From Spinacia oleracea (Eukaryota; Streptophyta; Magnoliopsida; Caryophyllales; Amaranthaceae): 64,000 bases of DNA. The notes below the pieces were generated by a model, which was not told the DNA's origin, made no database searches, and worked only from the letters and a program-made list of their open reading frames with translations. Position numbers and translations under genes: made by a program. The stretch covers positions 6,683,143 through 6,747,142 of the forward strand of contig NC_079491.1 in the NCBI RefSeq assembly GCF_020520425.1, in the 5' to 3' direction. Shown here piece after piece: positions 12,552 to 21,495 of this stretch; within the stretch, counting starts at the first letter, position 1; every line of letters starts with the position of its first letter.

Positions 12552-12584
12552 GTCGTGCGCGCTAGCGCACGGACCACCAACTAG
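12552..12584 (+). mobile_element. Helitron 3' terminus
   Basis: A hairpin GTGCGC-GCTA-GCGCAC is followed 10 bases later by CTAG and then T. This is the diagnostic 3' end of plant Helitrons: subterminal hairpin, a 10-12-base spacer, CTRR end, and insertion before a T. The element would extend upstream, to lower coordinates. I cannot locate its 5' TC end, so its size is unknown. The minisatellites and orphan exons at 8-10 kb would fit Helitron cargo. Confidence 0.65.
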
Positions 12585-12760
12585 TTATCTAAAAAAACAA
12601 AAAATTCGGAGTAAAACTTATACCAGTGCCTTTATTTACTTTTCATCCAAAGAATGAGACTAACATTGAGGTATTTTAACAAAATGTTGTGTTTACCTAA
12701 ATCATATAGTCAAGTAAAAAAAAAAAGTTGAAGATAATAATTTGAAGATGAATAAAAAAA

Positions 12761-14097
12761 ACGGATTTTTCATGAAATGCCCCCGAGGTTTGCGTTAATG
12801 CACCAAATACCCCTAATGTTTCCAGAATGCACCAAATACCCCCGAGGTTTAAAACAATATCATCAAATACCCTTATTGACTGTTTTCCGTCTATTCTGTT
12901 AACTTTTCCGTTAACTTAACTCTAATTTTTTTTTTCTATTTCCCTTTTCTTTCTTCTCTTCCTTTCTCTTTCTTTTTCTTTATTCTTTCCTCTTCCCATG
13001 GAAGTCTCTCTCCTCTTCTTCACCATTACCATTATATGAGAATCACCCCCACCATCACCACCACCGCTACCCTCTTCCACTATTCACCATTGAAATTGCT
13101 TCTTCATAGAGGCCCAATTATCAACCTCATCAGCCCTCGAAATCTCATCTTTTCTGTCTCCTATCATCATCGAACCCACGACGTTGGTTTCTCCGACATT
13201 GGCTTCTCCGATAAGCTCTAGGTGTTTGTTCTGGCGGAGGTCGCGGTGGCTGGATTTTCTCTCTCCTTCTTGAAGTCTCGATCTCCCAGCCGTGAATACG
13301 CAATCCTCGTCGCCCATCGGTCAAAGCTTCTCCGCCGGCGGATTTGATCTCTTTCTCGTCGATCTCCACCTCCATTGCTATTTCTGTTCCCGGTGTGATT
13401 TGGGGAAGAACTGTGACTTTCAAGTCCTCTCCTTCTTCTTGTTCGGCTGCCCAAGAGTCGACACCACCCCAAGGATTCGGTGACCCAAGAATCGACACCA
13501 CCCCCAACGCCCAAGAGCCACCATCTCCTTCAAATCTACAGACCAGGTTTTGGTGATTGGGTAATATCAATTAAATCGTTTATGAGGGATTTGGAGAGTT
13601 GGGTATTATTTGAATTCAATTGATTTCAGAAGAATTGGGGCAAAATCACAACATCAATCAATAATAATCTGAAGAGGATTATAAAAGCTTTAGAATTTTG
13701 AAGATGAAGAACAACTTCCATGGATGTGAGAGAAATTAAGAGTGAAGGCCAAGGGAAAGGAGGAGAGAAAATGGCAGCCATGGTGCTGCTGCCGTTGAAG
13801 ATCCAAAGAAAAGAGGAAAAGGGAATTGGGTTTTTTTTTAAAAAAATTGTAGTTAATTTTTTTGGGTTTAAATAATATAATTAAGGGTTAATATTAGGAT
13901 TAGTAGAGATAATGGTTGAGTAAGGACAAAAAAATAAATTCACGATAACGGAGACTTAACGGAATGGACGGAAAATGCTCATTAAGGGTATTTTGTGTTA
14001 TTGTTTTAAACCTCAGGGGTATTTGGTGCATTCTGGAAACATTAGGGGTATTTGGTGCATTAACGCAAACCTCAGGGGCATTTCATGAAAAATCCGT
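12761..14097. mobile_element. Long-TIR (Mutator-like) non-autonomous transposon with GC-rich interior
   Basis: The two ends are inverted copies over about 150 bases, opening ACGGATTTTTCATGAAATGC on both strands. They repeat phrases such as TGCACCAAATACCCC and CTTAACGGA. The flanks are A-runs, so a 9-bp target duplication cannot be read reliably. The interior (about 13000-13560) is clearly richer in GC than the neighbourhood and keeps long overlapping open frames on both strands, without a transposase motif. This is what captured host fragments in a Pack-MULE look like, but I do not recognise the donor gene. The element ends only 29 bases before the U5 upstream promoter element. Confidence 0.75.
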
Positions 14098-14125
14098 AAA
14101 AAAATCTAATGGAATGAATCAACCC

Positions 14126-14174
14126 GTCCCACATCGCTATATGAGAGAAGAGGCCAGCCTAGTTTTGTATAAAA
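14126..14174 (+). promoter_or_regulatory. U5 snRNA promoter: USE and TATA box
   Basis: GTCCCACATCG at 14126-14136 is a perfect plant upstream sequence element. TATAAAA at 14168-14174 follows at a gap of 31 bases. That spacing is the RNA polymerase II arrangement; polymerase III snRNA genes have the two elements about one helical turn closer. Confidence 0.85.
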
Positions 14175-14202
14175 CGAAACTGATTCACTACTCATTTCTC
14201 AC

Positions 14203-14324
14203 ACAGCCACGCAGTGAGCACAAAGCGAACTATTCTTTCGCCTTTTACTAAAGAATACCGTGTGCTCGCTGCATTCAGTGGCATACGTTTATTTTTTGAG
14301 GGTGTCCCCTGTATTGGGGGCCCA
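14203..14324 (+). ncRNA. U5: U5 spliceosomal snRNA gene
   Basis: U5 holds the two exons in register at the spliceosome's catalytic centre through its invariant loop 1. That loop is present exactly as CGCCTTTTACTA, closed by the stem TTCTTT/AAAGAA. The flanking long stem pairs GCCACGCAGTGAGCACA with TGTGCTCGCTGC...GTGGC. The Sm-protein site is ATTTTTTGAG (14291-14300), followed by the terminal hairpin GTCCCC-TGTATT-GGGGGC. The start is placed about 32-35 bases after the TATA box and at the base of stem I, and could be off by a few bases. Length of about 120 is normal for plants. All structural parts are intact, so I expect a functional gene. Confidence 0.92.
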
Positions 14325-15024
14325 TCATTTCTAATATCAACGTTTCTGATACTGAATCCATACGTCTACTGTTCTGTCTTCTAGAGTTCCAGTACATGTA
14401 GCTGAATAAATATATAGATTATCAGTAAGGAATCGAGATTTCGATGGCGTTGTTCCCCCCAACACATCACTCAAACACTTGCCTCATCTTGGGCGTTATT
14501 GGAAAGTCTAATTGATGGCTGTAGGAATGAGTTTGTTGTATGAACATGTATACAAGATACTGGTGATAAGCTATACTCCGAATGTCTGTTGTGGTAACTC
14601 AAGTATAAGAATTATGGTTTGTGTTCTTGTCTTGCTTCTTCGTTGGAGCGCTGGTATAAATTAATAGAAGATCTAGCTCCTCGACCTCATTACAGCTTCT
14701 GTAACACCTATCGGAAATGACAAATGTACGCATTAGACTGATAAAATGAAGTTAAAAAAAAGAAAGTACTTGCTCTCTTCCAGTTGGTATCATGTTCTTG
14801 CATTAGGTTGATCTTACGTGAAACAACAAACTACAAAGATAACCGTTTCAAATAAGCGCCACTTGAATATCGATAACGACGATGAGACAAAAATTGAGTA
14901 CGCTAATGCTATAAATAAGAAGAGCTCAAGCTTGTATAAACCATTCTCAATGTTTTGTCTGTAGATGAGCAGCAAAGTTGCGGACTTGAAAGTTGATACT
15001 ATGTGTGAAAAGCTCATAGTATTT
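14325..15024. other. Spacer between U5 and U4 genes
   Basis: About 700 bases with no recognised gene. The U5 3' box (consensus CA, 3-10 bases, AGTNNAA) is not obvious immediately after 14324. Confidence 0.4.
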
Positions 15025-15076
15025 CTCCCACATTGACCTTATAATAAAGACTTATAATGAACAAGTGATATAAAAA
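15025..15076 (+). promoter_or_regulatory. U4 snRNA promoter: USE and TATA box
   Basis: CTCCCACATTG at 15025-15035 is a near-consensus USE, and TATAAAAA at 15069-15076 lies 33 bases further on. The TATA box is 32 bases before the U4 start, the standard polymerase II geometry for plant snRNA genes. Confidence 0.82.
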
Positions 15077-15100
15077 CGAAGCGGAAATATGTCAGAAAGT

Positions 15101-15256
15101 ATCTTTGCGCTTGGGGCAATGACGCAGCTAGTGAGGTAATAACCGAGGCGCGTCAATTGCTGGTTGAAAACTATTTCCAAACCCCCTCTTCGGCCTGGGC
15201 TTGACCTTGGCCGTCGAGAATTTCTGGAAGGGCTCCCTCGCAAGAGGGTAAAGCCC
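15101..15256 (+). ncRNA. U4: U4 spliceosomal snRNA gene
   Basis: U4 chaperones U6 by pairing with it in the U4/U6.U5 tri-snRNP. The gene starts ATCTTTGCGCTTGGGGCAAT, the U6-pairing stem II segment. It continues through the 5' stem-loop with the kink-turn bases (GTGAGG...AACCGAGGCGCGTC) that bind the 15.5K/SNU13 protein, then GCTGGTTGAAAACTATTTCC. The Sm-like site is GAGAATTTCTGG, a slight variant of AATTTTTGG, and the terminal hairpin is CCCTC-GCAA-GAGGG. Length of about 155 matches plant U4. An antisense 63-residue open frame over the same bases is a shadow. Confidence 0.92.
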
Positions 15257-15257
15257 T

Positions 15258-15273
15258 ACAAGTCAAGTTCAAT
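15258..15273 (+). terminator. U4 3'-end formation box
   Basis: ACAAGTCAAGTTCAA fits the plant snRNA 3'-box pattern CA, 3-10 bases, AGTNNAA. It sits directly behind the U4 terminal hairpin, where the signal is expected. Confidence 0.6.
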
Positions 15274-15973
15274 TTTTTTTCAATCTAGTAAATGGAGTTG
15301 AATAAAATAAAAAAGATTATATGTATTATTGAGCAGGCTCCGGAATCTGTTTCGGATGTTCTGATGGAGGATAGACCTCCATGAACCTCCACCTTTTTGT
15401 ATTATGTTGTTGAATTTTTAATTTAACGTTCCTAGCTTGCATCGTAAAAAATAAAAAAGAGTAAATTAATGAATTCGTTGTTTGGAAACTTTTTAGTGTT
15501 TTCTTATGATGTGGGACTGAACAGTACTCATATAGGCGATGTAGTTTATGACTAACCAGTGCATGACAAATAAATTATTTAGTCTTCAATTGTTTTAGAT
15601 TAAGAATTATGCAATTTGGAAAGTGAGTTATATTGGTGAAAATTATTTGGTCAAAAGTATCACTTAGCTGGTTTTTCTCTTTAGCTTTTTTGTCGTGCTC
15701 AGTCCCCAACAAGGTAACCTGTGTATTATGATGGTCATGATTTTTCTGAATTGTTTTTTAATCTTTAATTTATTGGGCATTGCAACATATTTGGATTCAG
15801 CTTTATATCTGTTAATTTGTTGAAAGTTCAGCTAAACTTCTATATACATGTGTAATTATGTTGCCGTTTTTTTAATGCACGTAACATGTTTGATGAAATG
15901 CCCAGGTGAAGTTTAACAGAGGAGTTTGAGTTGATTGAATTGTTTCAGAAGTCCAAATCTTTGGAGATTTATC
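15274..15973. other. Spacer and 5' leader region of DPH7 gene
   Basis: No independent gene is recognised. AGTCCCACATC occurs on the minus strand at 15507-15517, but no TATA box or snRNA follows it. The part near 15900-15973 is probably the 5' untranslated leader of the WD40 gene. Confidence 0.4.
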
Positions 15974-18245
15974 ATGGATTTGGGGCAATGTTGTCTAGAT
16001 GGGAATGCTGATGCTGTGGAGTTCTGTTCTCACGAGGGGTTTCAGAACATTCTAGCTGCTTGTACATACAATTTACAAGAGGGTGATCAGCCAAGTCGAT
16101 CAGGGAGCATCACTTTGTTTGATGTCAATGGTATTAGCCGCAGTCTTAATCGAATCAGTAGTGTTGAGACTGCTGGTATTTTTGATATTAAATGGAACCC
16201 GGTTGGTGCAAGTGCGAGTCCTTTGCTTGCTCAAGCTGATGCTGATGGGTGCTTGAGGATTCATGGCCTCGAGTGCTCTTCAGACGGACCAAGTTTGACA
16301 GGTTTGCTCTTTTCTTTTACCTTACTGTTTTACTAAATGTTGATCTTTGAAGGTTTGAACTTTGGTGCATCTCAATTCTCACATCTCTAGGAGCTTATGG
16401 GTAGTTGTCATATGAATAAATTTGTAATAATCCTAGACGGTAGTAAATTTTATTCCAGTTACTTGTTCTTGGAGCTTCTGCTCTTCTCCACACAATTTTC
16501 TCAGTGATTTTTTGTGTTGATTTATGTGTTTGCTTGAGCTGTAAATGACATAATAAACAGACCTGCTATCTCTTGTATTTGCCTTATCATGTCAAATGTA
16601 CATATTGTTGTTACTTTACACAAAACGTTCCATGATTTTCCACGTGCAAAATATTTCAGCAAGACTCCAATCAGAAAGCTTTTATCATTTTCCACTAACT
16701 TTTTTTTTTCCTGCAGATTATGCCTTACATTGTTGGCTGACCCCCCCCCCCCCCCCCCCCCCCCCTCTTGTCCATTTGGTCTTTTCTCCCTGGGTTGAGT
16801 GTCAAAGGAGTCATGCATTTAAGAAGTGTAGAATAAAACGATATTCAAGTATTATTTAAGATTCTGAGGCATTTTAAGGTTGAAGATTCCGAGTTATGGG
16901 CATGTAGTTTAACTCAGTTATATCGTTTAATGACTGAGATTCTGTAAAGGACATGCAAATTCGCTGTGATATTATTGTTTAGGCATCTCACATCTATAGG
17001 AGCTTATTGGGCTCCTGCCATATGGCTAGATGGTAGTAAATTTTATTCCTGTTTGTTCTTTGTTGTACTTGGAGCTTCTGCTCTTCGCCACACAATATTA
17101 CCTCAGTGATTTGTTGTGCCGGCTTATGAGTTTGCTTGAGCTGTGGATTAACTAATTAGGAACAATGACATAATAAACAGACCTGCTATCTCTTGCATAG
17201 TTGCATTTTCTTTATCATGTTGAATGGACATATTGTTGTGGCTTTACGCAAAACGCTCCATGATCTTCCTCGTGCAAAATATTTCAGCAAGTCAATTGCC
17301 AATAACTCTGTTTCCTAGGCACTTTTAAGTTTGAAGTTTTGATTCACCGTAGACATGGGCCTATAGTTTAACTCAGTTTCATCCACAGATCAGATATTGT
17401 TTGGTGACTGAGATTCTTCAAAAAAGAGATGCAATTTACACTGTGATACTATTGTTTAGGTAGAGTTACTCATATTAGTCATATATAATAATTAAGGTTC
17501 TAAAGATCACATTTTTGCTAATGCAGGGGCCTTACTCAAAGAGAGCTGTGGCATTCAGATCAGCTCTTCAATGTGCCTTTGCTTGGACTGGAATTCCTCA
17601 GCCACATCACTAGCTGTTGGGCTTTCTGATGGTTCTATCTCTGTCGCATCTCTTACAGAATCACAACTCATTGAAGATCGACAATGGAAAGCTCACGACT
17701 TTGAGGTTTGGGCAGCTTCCTTCGACACCCACCAGCCAGATATTGTATATACTGGTTCTGATGACTGTAAATTCCTTGGTTGGGATCTAAGAGGTGATCT
17801 TTCAATGCCAGCATTCCAGAATTCAAAGGTTCATACAATGGGCGTTTGTTGCATTGTCAAGAACCCTAATGATCCGTATTCTCTACTTACTGGTTGCTAT
17901 GATGAACACTTGAGGGTATGGGATGTTAGATCAATCTCAAAGCCCGTGAATGAAACTTCAGTTTGTCTGGGAGGCGGAGTTTGGAGGATTAAGTATCATC
18001 CTTTTGTTAAGGACGTTGTTTTAGCAGCTTGTATGCATAATGGATTCTCCATTGTCAAACTAAACAATGAGAATCCCGAGGTGATCGAGACATATAACAA
18101 GCATGACTCGCTTGCTTATGGAGCTGATTGGCAGAAATGCAGATCAGATCAGGAAGGGAGGAGAGAAGATAATGTGGTGGCTACTTGCTCGTTTTATGAC
18201 AAGATGCTCCGAGTTTGGATCCCTGAGGGGGATATTCTGGCTTGA
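15974..18245 (+). CDS. DPH7: DPH7-like WD40 protein (diphthine methyltransferase homologue / methylesterase)
   Basis: Two exons, 15974-16301 and 17527-18245, join in phase across a GT-AG intron to give 348 residues. The protein is a WD40 propeller of the DPH7/WDR85 family. This family removes the methyl ester from diphthine on translation factor eEF2, the step before final amidation to diphthamide, in the cytosol. Diagnostic stretches include GIFDIKWNP, WAASFDTHQPDIVYTGSDDC, LLTGCYDEHLRVWDVRS, GGGVWRIKYHP, VLAACMHNGF and VATCSFYDKMLRVW. The start is the first in-frame ATG before the conserved MDLGQC; an upstream ATG at 15935 shares the frame. The 1.2-kb intron carries an internal direct duplication and a 25-base C tract. 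Length agrees with plant homologues, and I see no damage. Confidence 0.9.
16380..17462. repeat. Direct duplication inside the DPH7 intron
   Basis: Two diverged tandem copies lie at about 16380-16982 and 16985-17461. They share GGAGCTTCTGCTCTTC, ACATAATAAACAGACCTGCT, AAAATATTTCAGCAAG and both end ATTATTGTTTAGG or a close variant. Copy 1 also holds the C tract. Copy 2 lacks about 130 bases present in copy 1, including the C tract. Confidence 0.8.
16741..16765. repeat. Poly-C tract (25 C)
   Basis: An uninterrupted run of 25 cytosines in the DPH7 intron, next to a T/C-rich segment. The exact length is prone to sequencing error. Confidence 0.9.
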
Positions 18246-20247
18246 TGCTATGGTTCTAATTGTATCAAAACTCGAAAATATTAAGTTTTTCAAGTCATCT
18301 TAGATTAGGTATGGTTGTTGGAACTAACTCTTTTGATTGTTTTTCTTGAATTTACATTCTCGGAAAAAAGTCTCTCTTTATCTGTCATTCACCCTCAAAA
18401 TTACAAGTGGGTGGGACATATTATTGAAATTTAGTGTTAATTGGATTCCAAATTGAAGCTTACTTTTTTTTTTCTTTGCATATTGCCAAGAGAACTAAAG
18501 AAAATTGCATCTGATTGATTGCAATGTAAAGTTGCTCAAATTGAATATGAAGATTGTAATGCTCAAAATTTGATGTAGGAGGGGTTGAAATTTTTACACA
18601 ATCTTCAGAAGCAGACAATTTGAGCAACATCAGACTTTTTGAAGGGGAAAGATAATGTTTTTGAGGCTAGAACTAAAGGTTAGTCCATATTTCAACAATA
18701 TACACTACTTTTTTTAGAGTTGTCAAATTGGGTCATTAGTCGGTTATGTGCCGGGTATAATCAGTTCGGATACAATCGGATAATGTTTTGTGCTGGGATC
18801 ATTGTGCTCATGCGGATTTGAATGTGAGATTTTTCTTTTTTTTATCGGATGTCGGTCGGATCAGGTCAGTTTTTGAGAGTCCCACTTTTTTGTGCTCAAG
18901 ACAATAATGGGTGGGGTGATAGCACTATCAATGCTCTGTAGGTAGTTTGTCTTTGCTCATAGTAGTTGTATTTTTCTGGTGTTAGACTATTCATTTTGGA
19001 ATTTTCATGCCACTCCTAGATATAACACTCGAACACTTACAAAATTAGATCCGAAACAAAAAGAATTCAGACGAAACTTCTTGGATTAAGCTCTTACAAT
19101 ACATATTCACATCTGATACCCCCTTCTTGCTCTAGCCAAAACAAAGCTCCTTCCGAAAATTGCAGTTGCATTTAATCATCTCTGTCTTTTTTAGCTAGAC
19201 TGGTCGTCCTCTTCAGCTCACTCGCATTAGTAAACCTGTTCGTTTGTTTGCGTGCAGTTCTGTATTGCTTTGTTCTTTTCACATACAGAAATTAGAAATA
19301 TAAGTTCAGATAAGCTCAAATTATGGGCGATAAGTTCTGAGTTTTTACAAGGACTATCAAGTTCATTTTACAAGAGAAGTTCAGGTGAAAAGAACGCAGA
19401 CAAAATATTCGCCTTACTAAAATACTTTTGGAGAAACGACAAAATGGAATAATTTATCATTTTAGTAAGAATCTGAGTTATCTGATTCACAAACAGTGCA
19501 ATGATGGTTCTTTTTTTTTTCCTGATTATGGTCAAAATCTATATAACTGGGGATTCTGCCAATATAGATGAAATAGTTAAGTAAATTGGACCAAGGACAA
19601 TGCAGTGGTCCCATTTTTTTTTTTTTTTACTGTACTAGGACCAAGGACTTACCATAATCTTTTAACTGAAAGTTCTTTGGAAATAAACTCTTACTCACCG
19701 TACACCTTCTTCCAGACAGTGGCTTTCAAGCAACGGCACTTTGCAATTAGAGTCAGCTGGAGAAATATGTTGGCCTACCTAGTTGGCTAGTTACTACAGA
19801 TTAAATGGACTTGGCATCGATGTTATAAACATCATACCCGACTACCCGTCAGGTAAAGATGGTTGTGGGTTGGGCGGGCCTGACCCATGTTAAGCACACT
19901 TGGGTTGGGCCGAAAATTCATAATATACAGCACCAGCATGACCCAGACAAACGTAGCCTCGTGTCAGGCCGGGTTTTCGGGCCTAAGTCTAATTTTACTC
20001 TATTTAACGTGTTTTGTTGTTCCATGCCGTGCCTTGTCGTGCTTTCCAAAAAAATAAAAATGCTACTTAGACCCGTCCACGACTTCGTGCTCCTTCTGGG
20101 CCGTGCTTTGTTGGTGTTGGCCTGGCCCAGCCCAGTGCCATCTGTACCCGTCACTACTCATCTGGGAATGCCTTTAAGGGTCAAGGGGCATGGTAAAAAC
20201 ATTGTTGCTGCAGTCACAAACTCACAATACCAGTATGCAATTTTATA
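18246..20247. other. Intergenic with decayed dispersed repeats
   Basis: No gene is recognised. Two patches, about 18718-18890 and 19855-20160, have the phrase-like GGGTTGGGC/GGGCCGGG or CGGTCGGATCAGGTC sequence common in decayed plant transposons. I cannot assign a family. Confidence 0.4.
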
Positions 20248-20563
20248 CTCCCTCCGTCCCTTAATACTCGCACCGCTTTCCTTTTCGGGCCGTCCCTTAA
20301 TACTTGCACCGCTTCTATAAATGGAAATTTATACCAATATTATATTATTTCTTACACTTACTTACTAACCCCACCTACACCCCTATTCCCTACAAAAATC
20401 ATTTAAAAATTCACACCTCCACTCACCACTCTTACCAATTTCCCACTAACTATATTAAAAAATACCCAACTATCAACTAACACCCATTAAATTAATAAAT
20501 CAATTTAAATGTCTTAAACTCCGCACCGGTCAAACCGGTGCGAGTATTAAGGGACGGAGGGAG
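20248..20563. mobile_element. Stowaway-like MITE
   Basis: Terminal inverted repeats CTCCCTCCGTCCCTTAATAC and GTATTAAGGGACGGAGGGAG bound a 316-base element flanked by TA on both sides. That is the Tc1/mariner-derived Stowaway signature. There is no coding capacity. A second internal CCGTCCCTTAATACTTGCAC repeats the left end. Confidence 0.9.
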
Positions 20564-20565
20564 TA

Positions 20566-21495
20566 ACAGGAGATTATGAGACTTGGAAACGCCTTTACCC
20601 AACAATTGTACATAAATTTGAAAATCATTGAGTCAACATCACTTTCTGTTTTAATTCCCCCCTTTTCACTTTTAACATAAAGGCTAGTTGATCTTGTGAC
20701 TCCCTGAGTAAAACAATTCAATGATGACATTTTAATAAATGAAATAAAAGGCAGGTGAGGGATTTAAACCTCTTATGAAGGGCACTGTTAATTTTTCAAA
20801 CAACTTGATAACAATTTACTGAATTTAGTATAGGGGTTTTCCTGTTCATGTGTCTTGAATTCTTGATATTGGACAGTCGGATATTAAATGCCATTAGTGT
20901 ATAGTAGCAAAATTAAGATTCCTTAAAAAAGAAACTTTGTTCAATTATAAGAGAGAGCAATCAAAATGCAAATACAAACAAACTTCATTTTCAGTGTTCA
21001 AAAGCTGTGACTCACAGTGATTGCTCCCTTTCTGTCTACTTCTTTTCAATTGGTTTCTCACTGCCATTTTTTTCTTATCTTCAAACCAAATACTGGGCTT
21101 CAGAATTGCCACTGGGCTTGATAACTACCACTGTGATGTGCATTCTATCAGAAACAAAAAACTTTTCACTCACTTTCTAAAATTTGTTTCCTTATTTTAT
21201 TTTATTTTTTGGATTTTCTTTCATCTCAATTATCAATTCTCTGTCATTTTATACCTCTATCTTACACTATCTGCCACATGTTCTTTTTCCCTCTTTTATC
21301 ACACCAATCATCAAACCCAAAATATACCCACTTAATCAACTCCATGCAAAAGCCTAACATAAACTGTCCACAAATTTTCACACAGTTGCTACTTCCTAAC
21401 TTCATTTTGATGCTTTTTATGTCTTAATTAATCATACAAATTAATACTTAGATTTAGCTTTTTTGAATTTTGAGCATAAATTTTGATAATTGGAA
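20566..21495. other. Upstream region of the Ig-like membrane protein gene
   Basis: No independent gene is visible. The pyrimidine-rich stretch after about 21000 probably contains the promoter and 5' leader of the gene starting at 21496. Confidence 0.4.

Noticed and set aside
13145-13570. 141-residue minus-strand frame inside the long-TIR element
   Set aside because: It overlaps other open frames on both strands, has simple Arg/Gly-rich composition and no recognisable domain. It is better explained as captured GC-rich DNA in a transposon.
15052-15243. 63-residue minus-strand open frame rich in Arg/Ser
   Set aside because: It is the antisense of the U4 snRNA gene and has no protein family support.
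15507-15517. Minus-strand AGTCCCACATC, a possible USE for a fourth snRNA gene
   Set aside because: No TATA box at the needed distance and no snRNA-like sequence follows on that strand.
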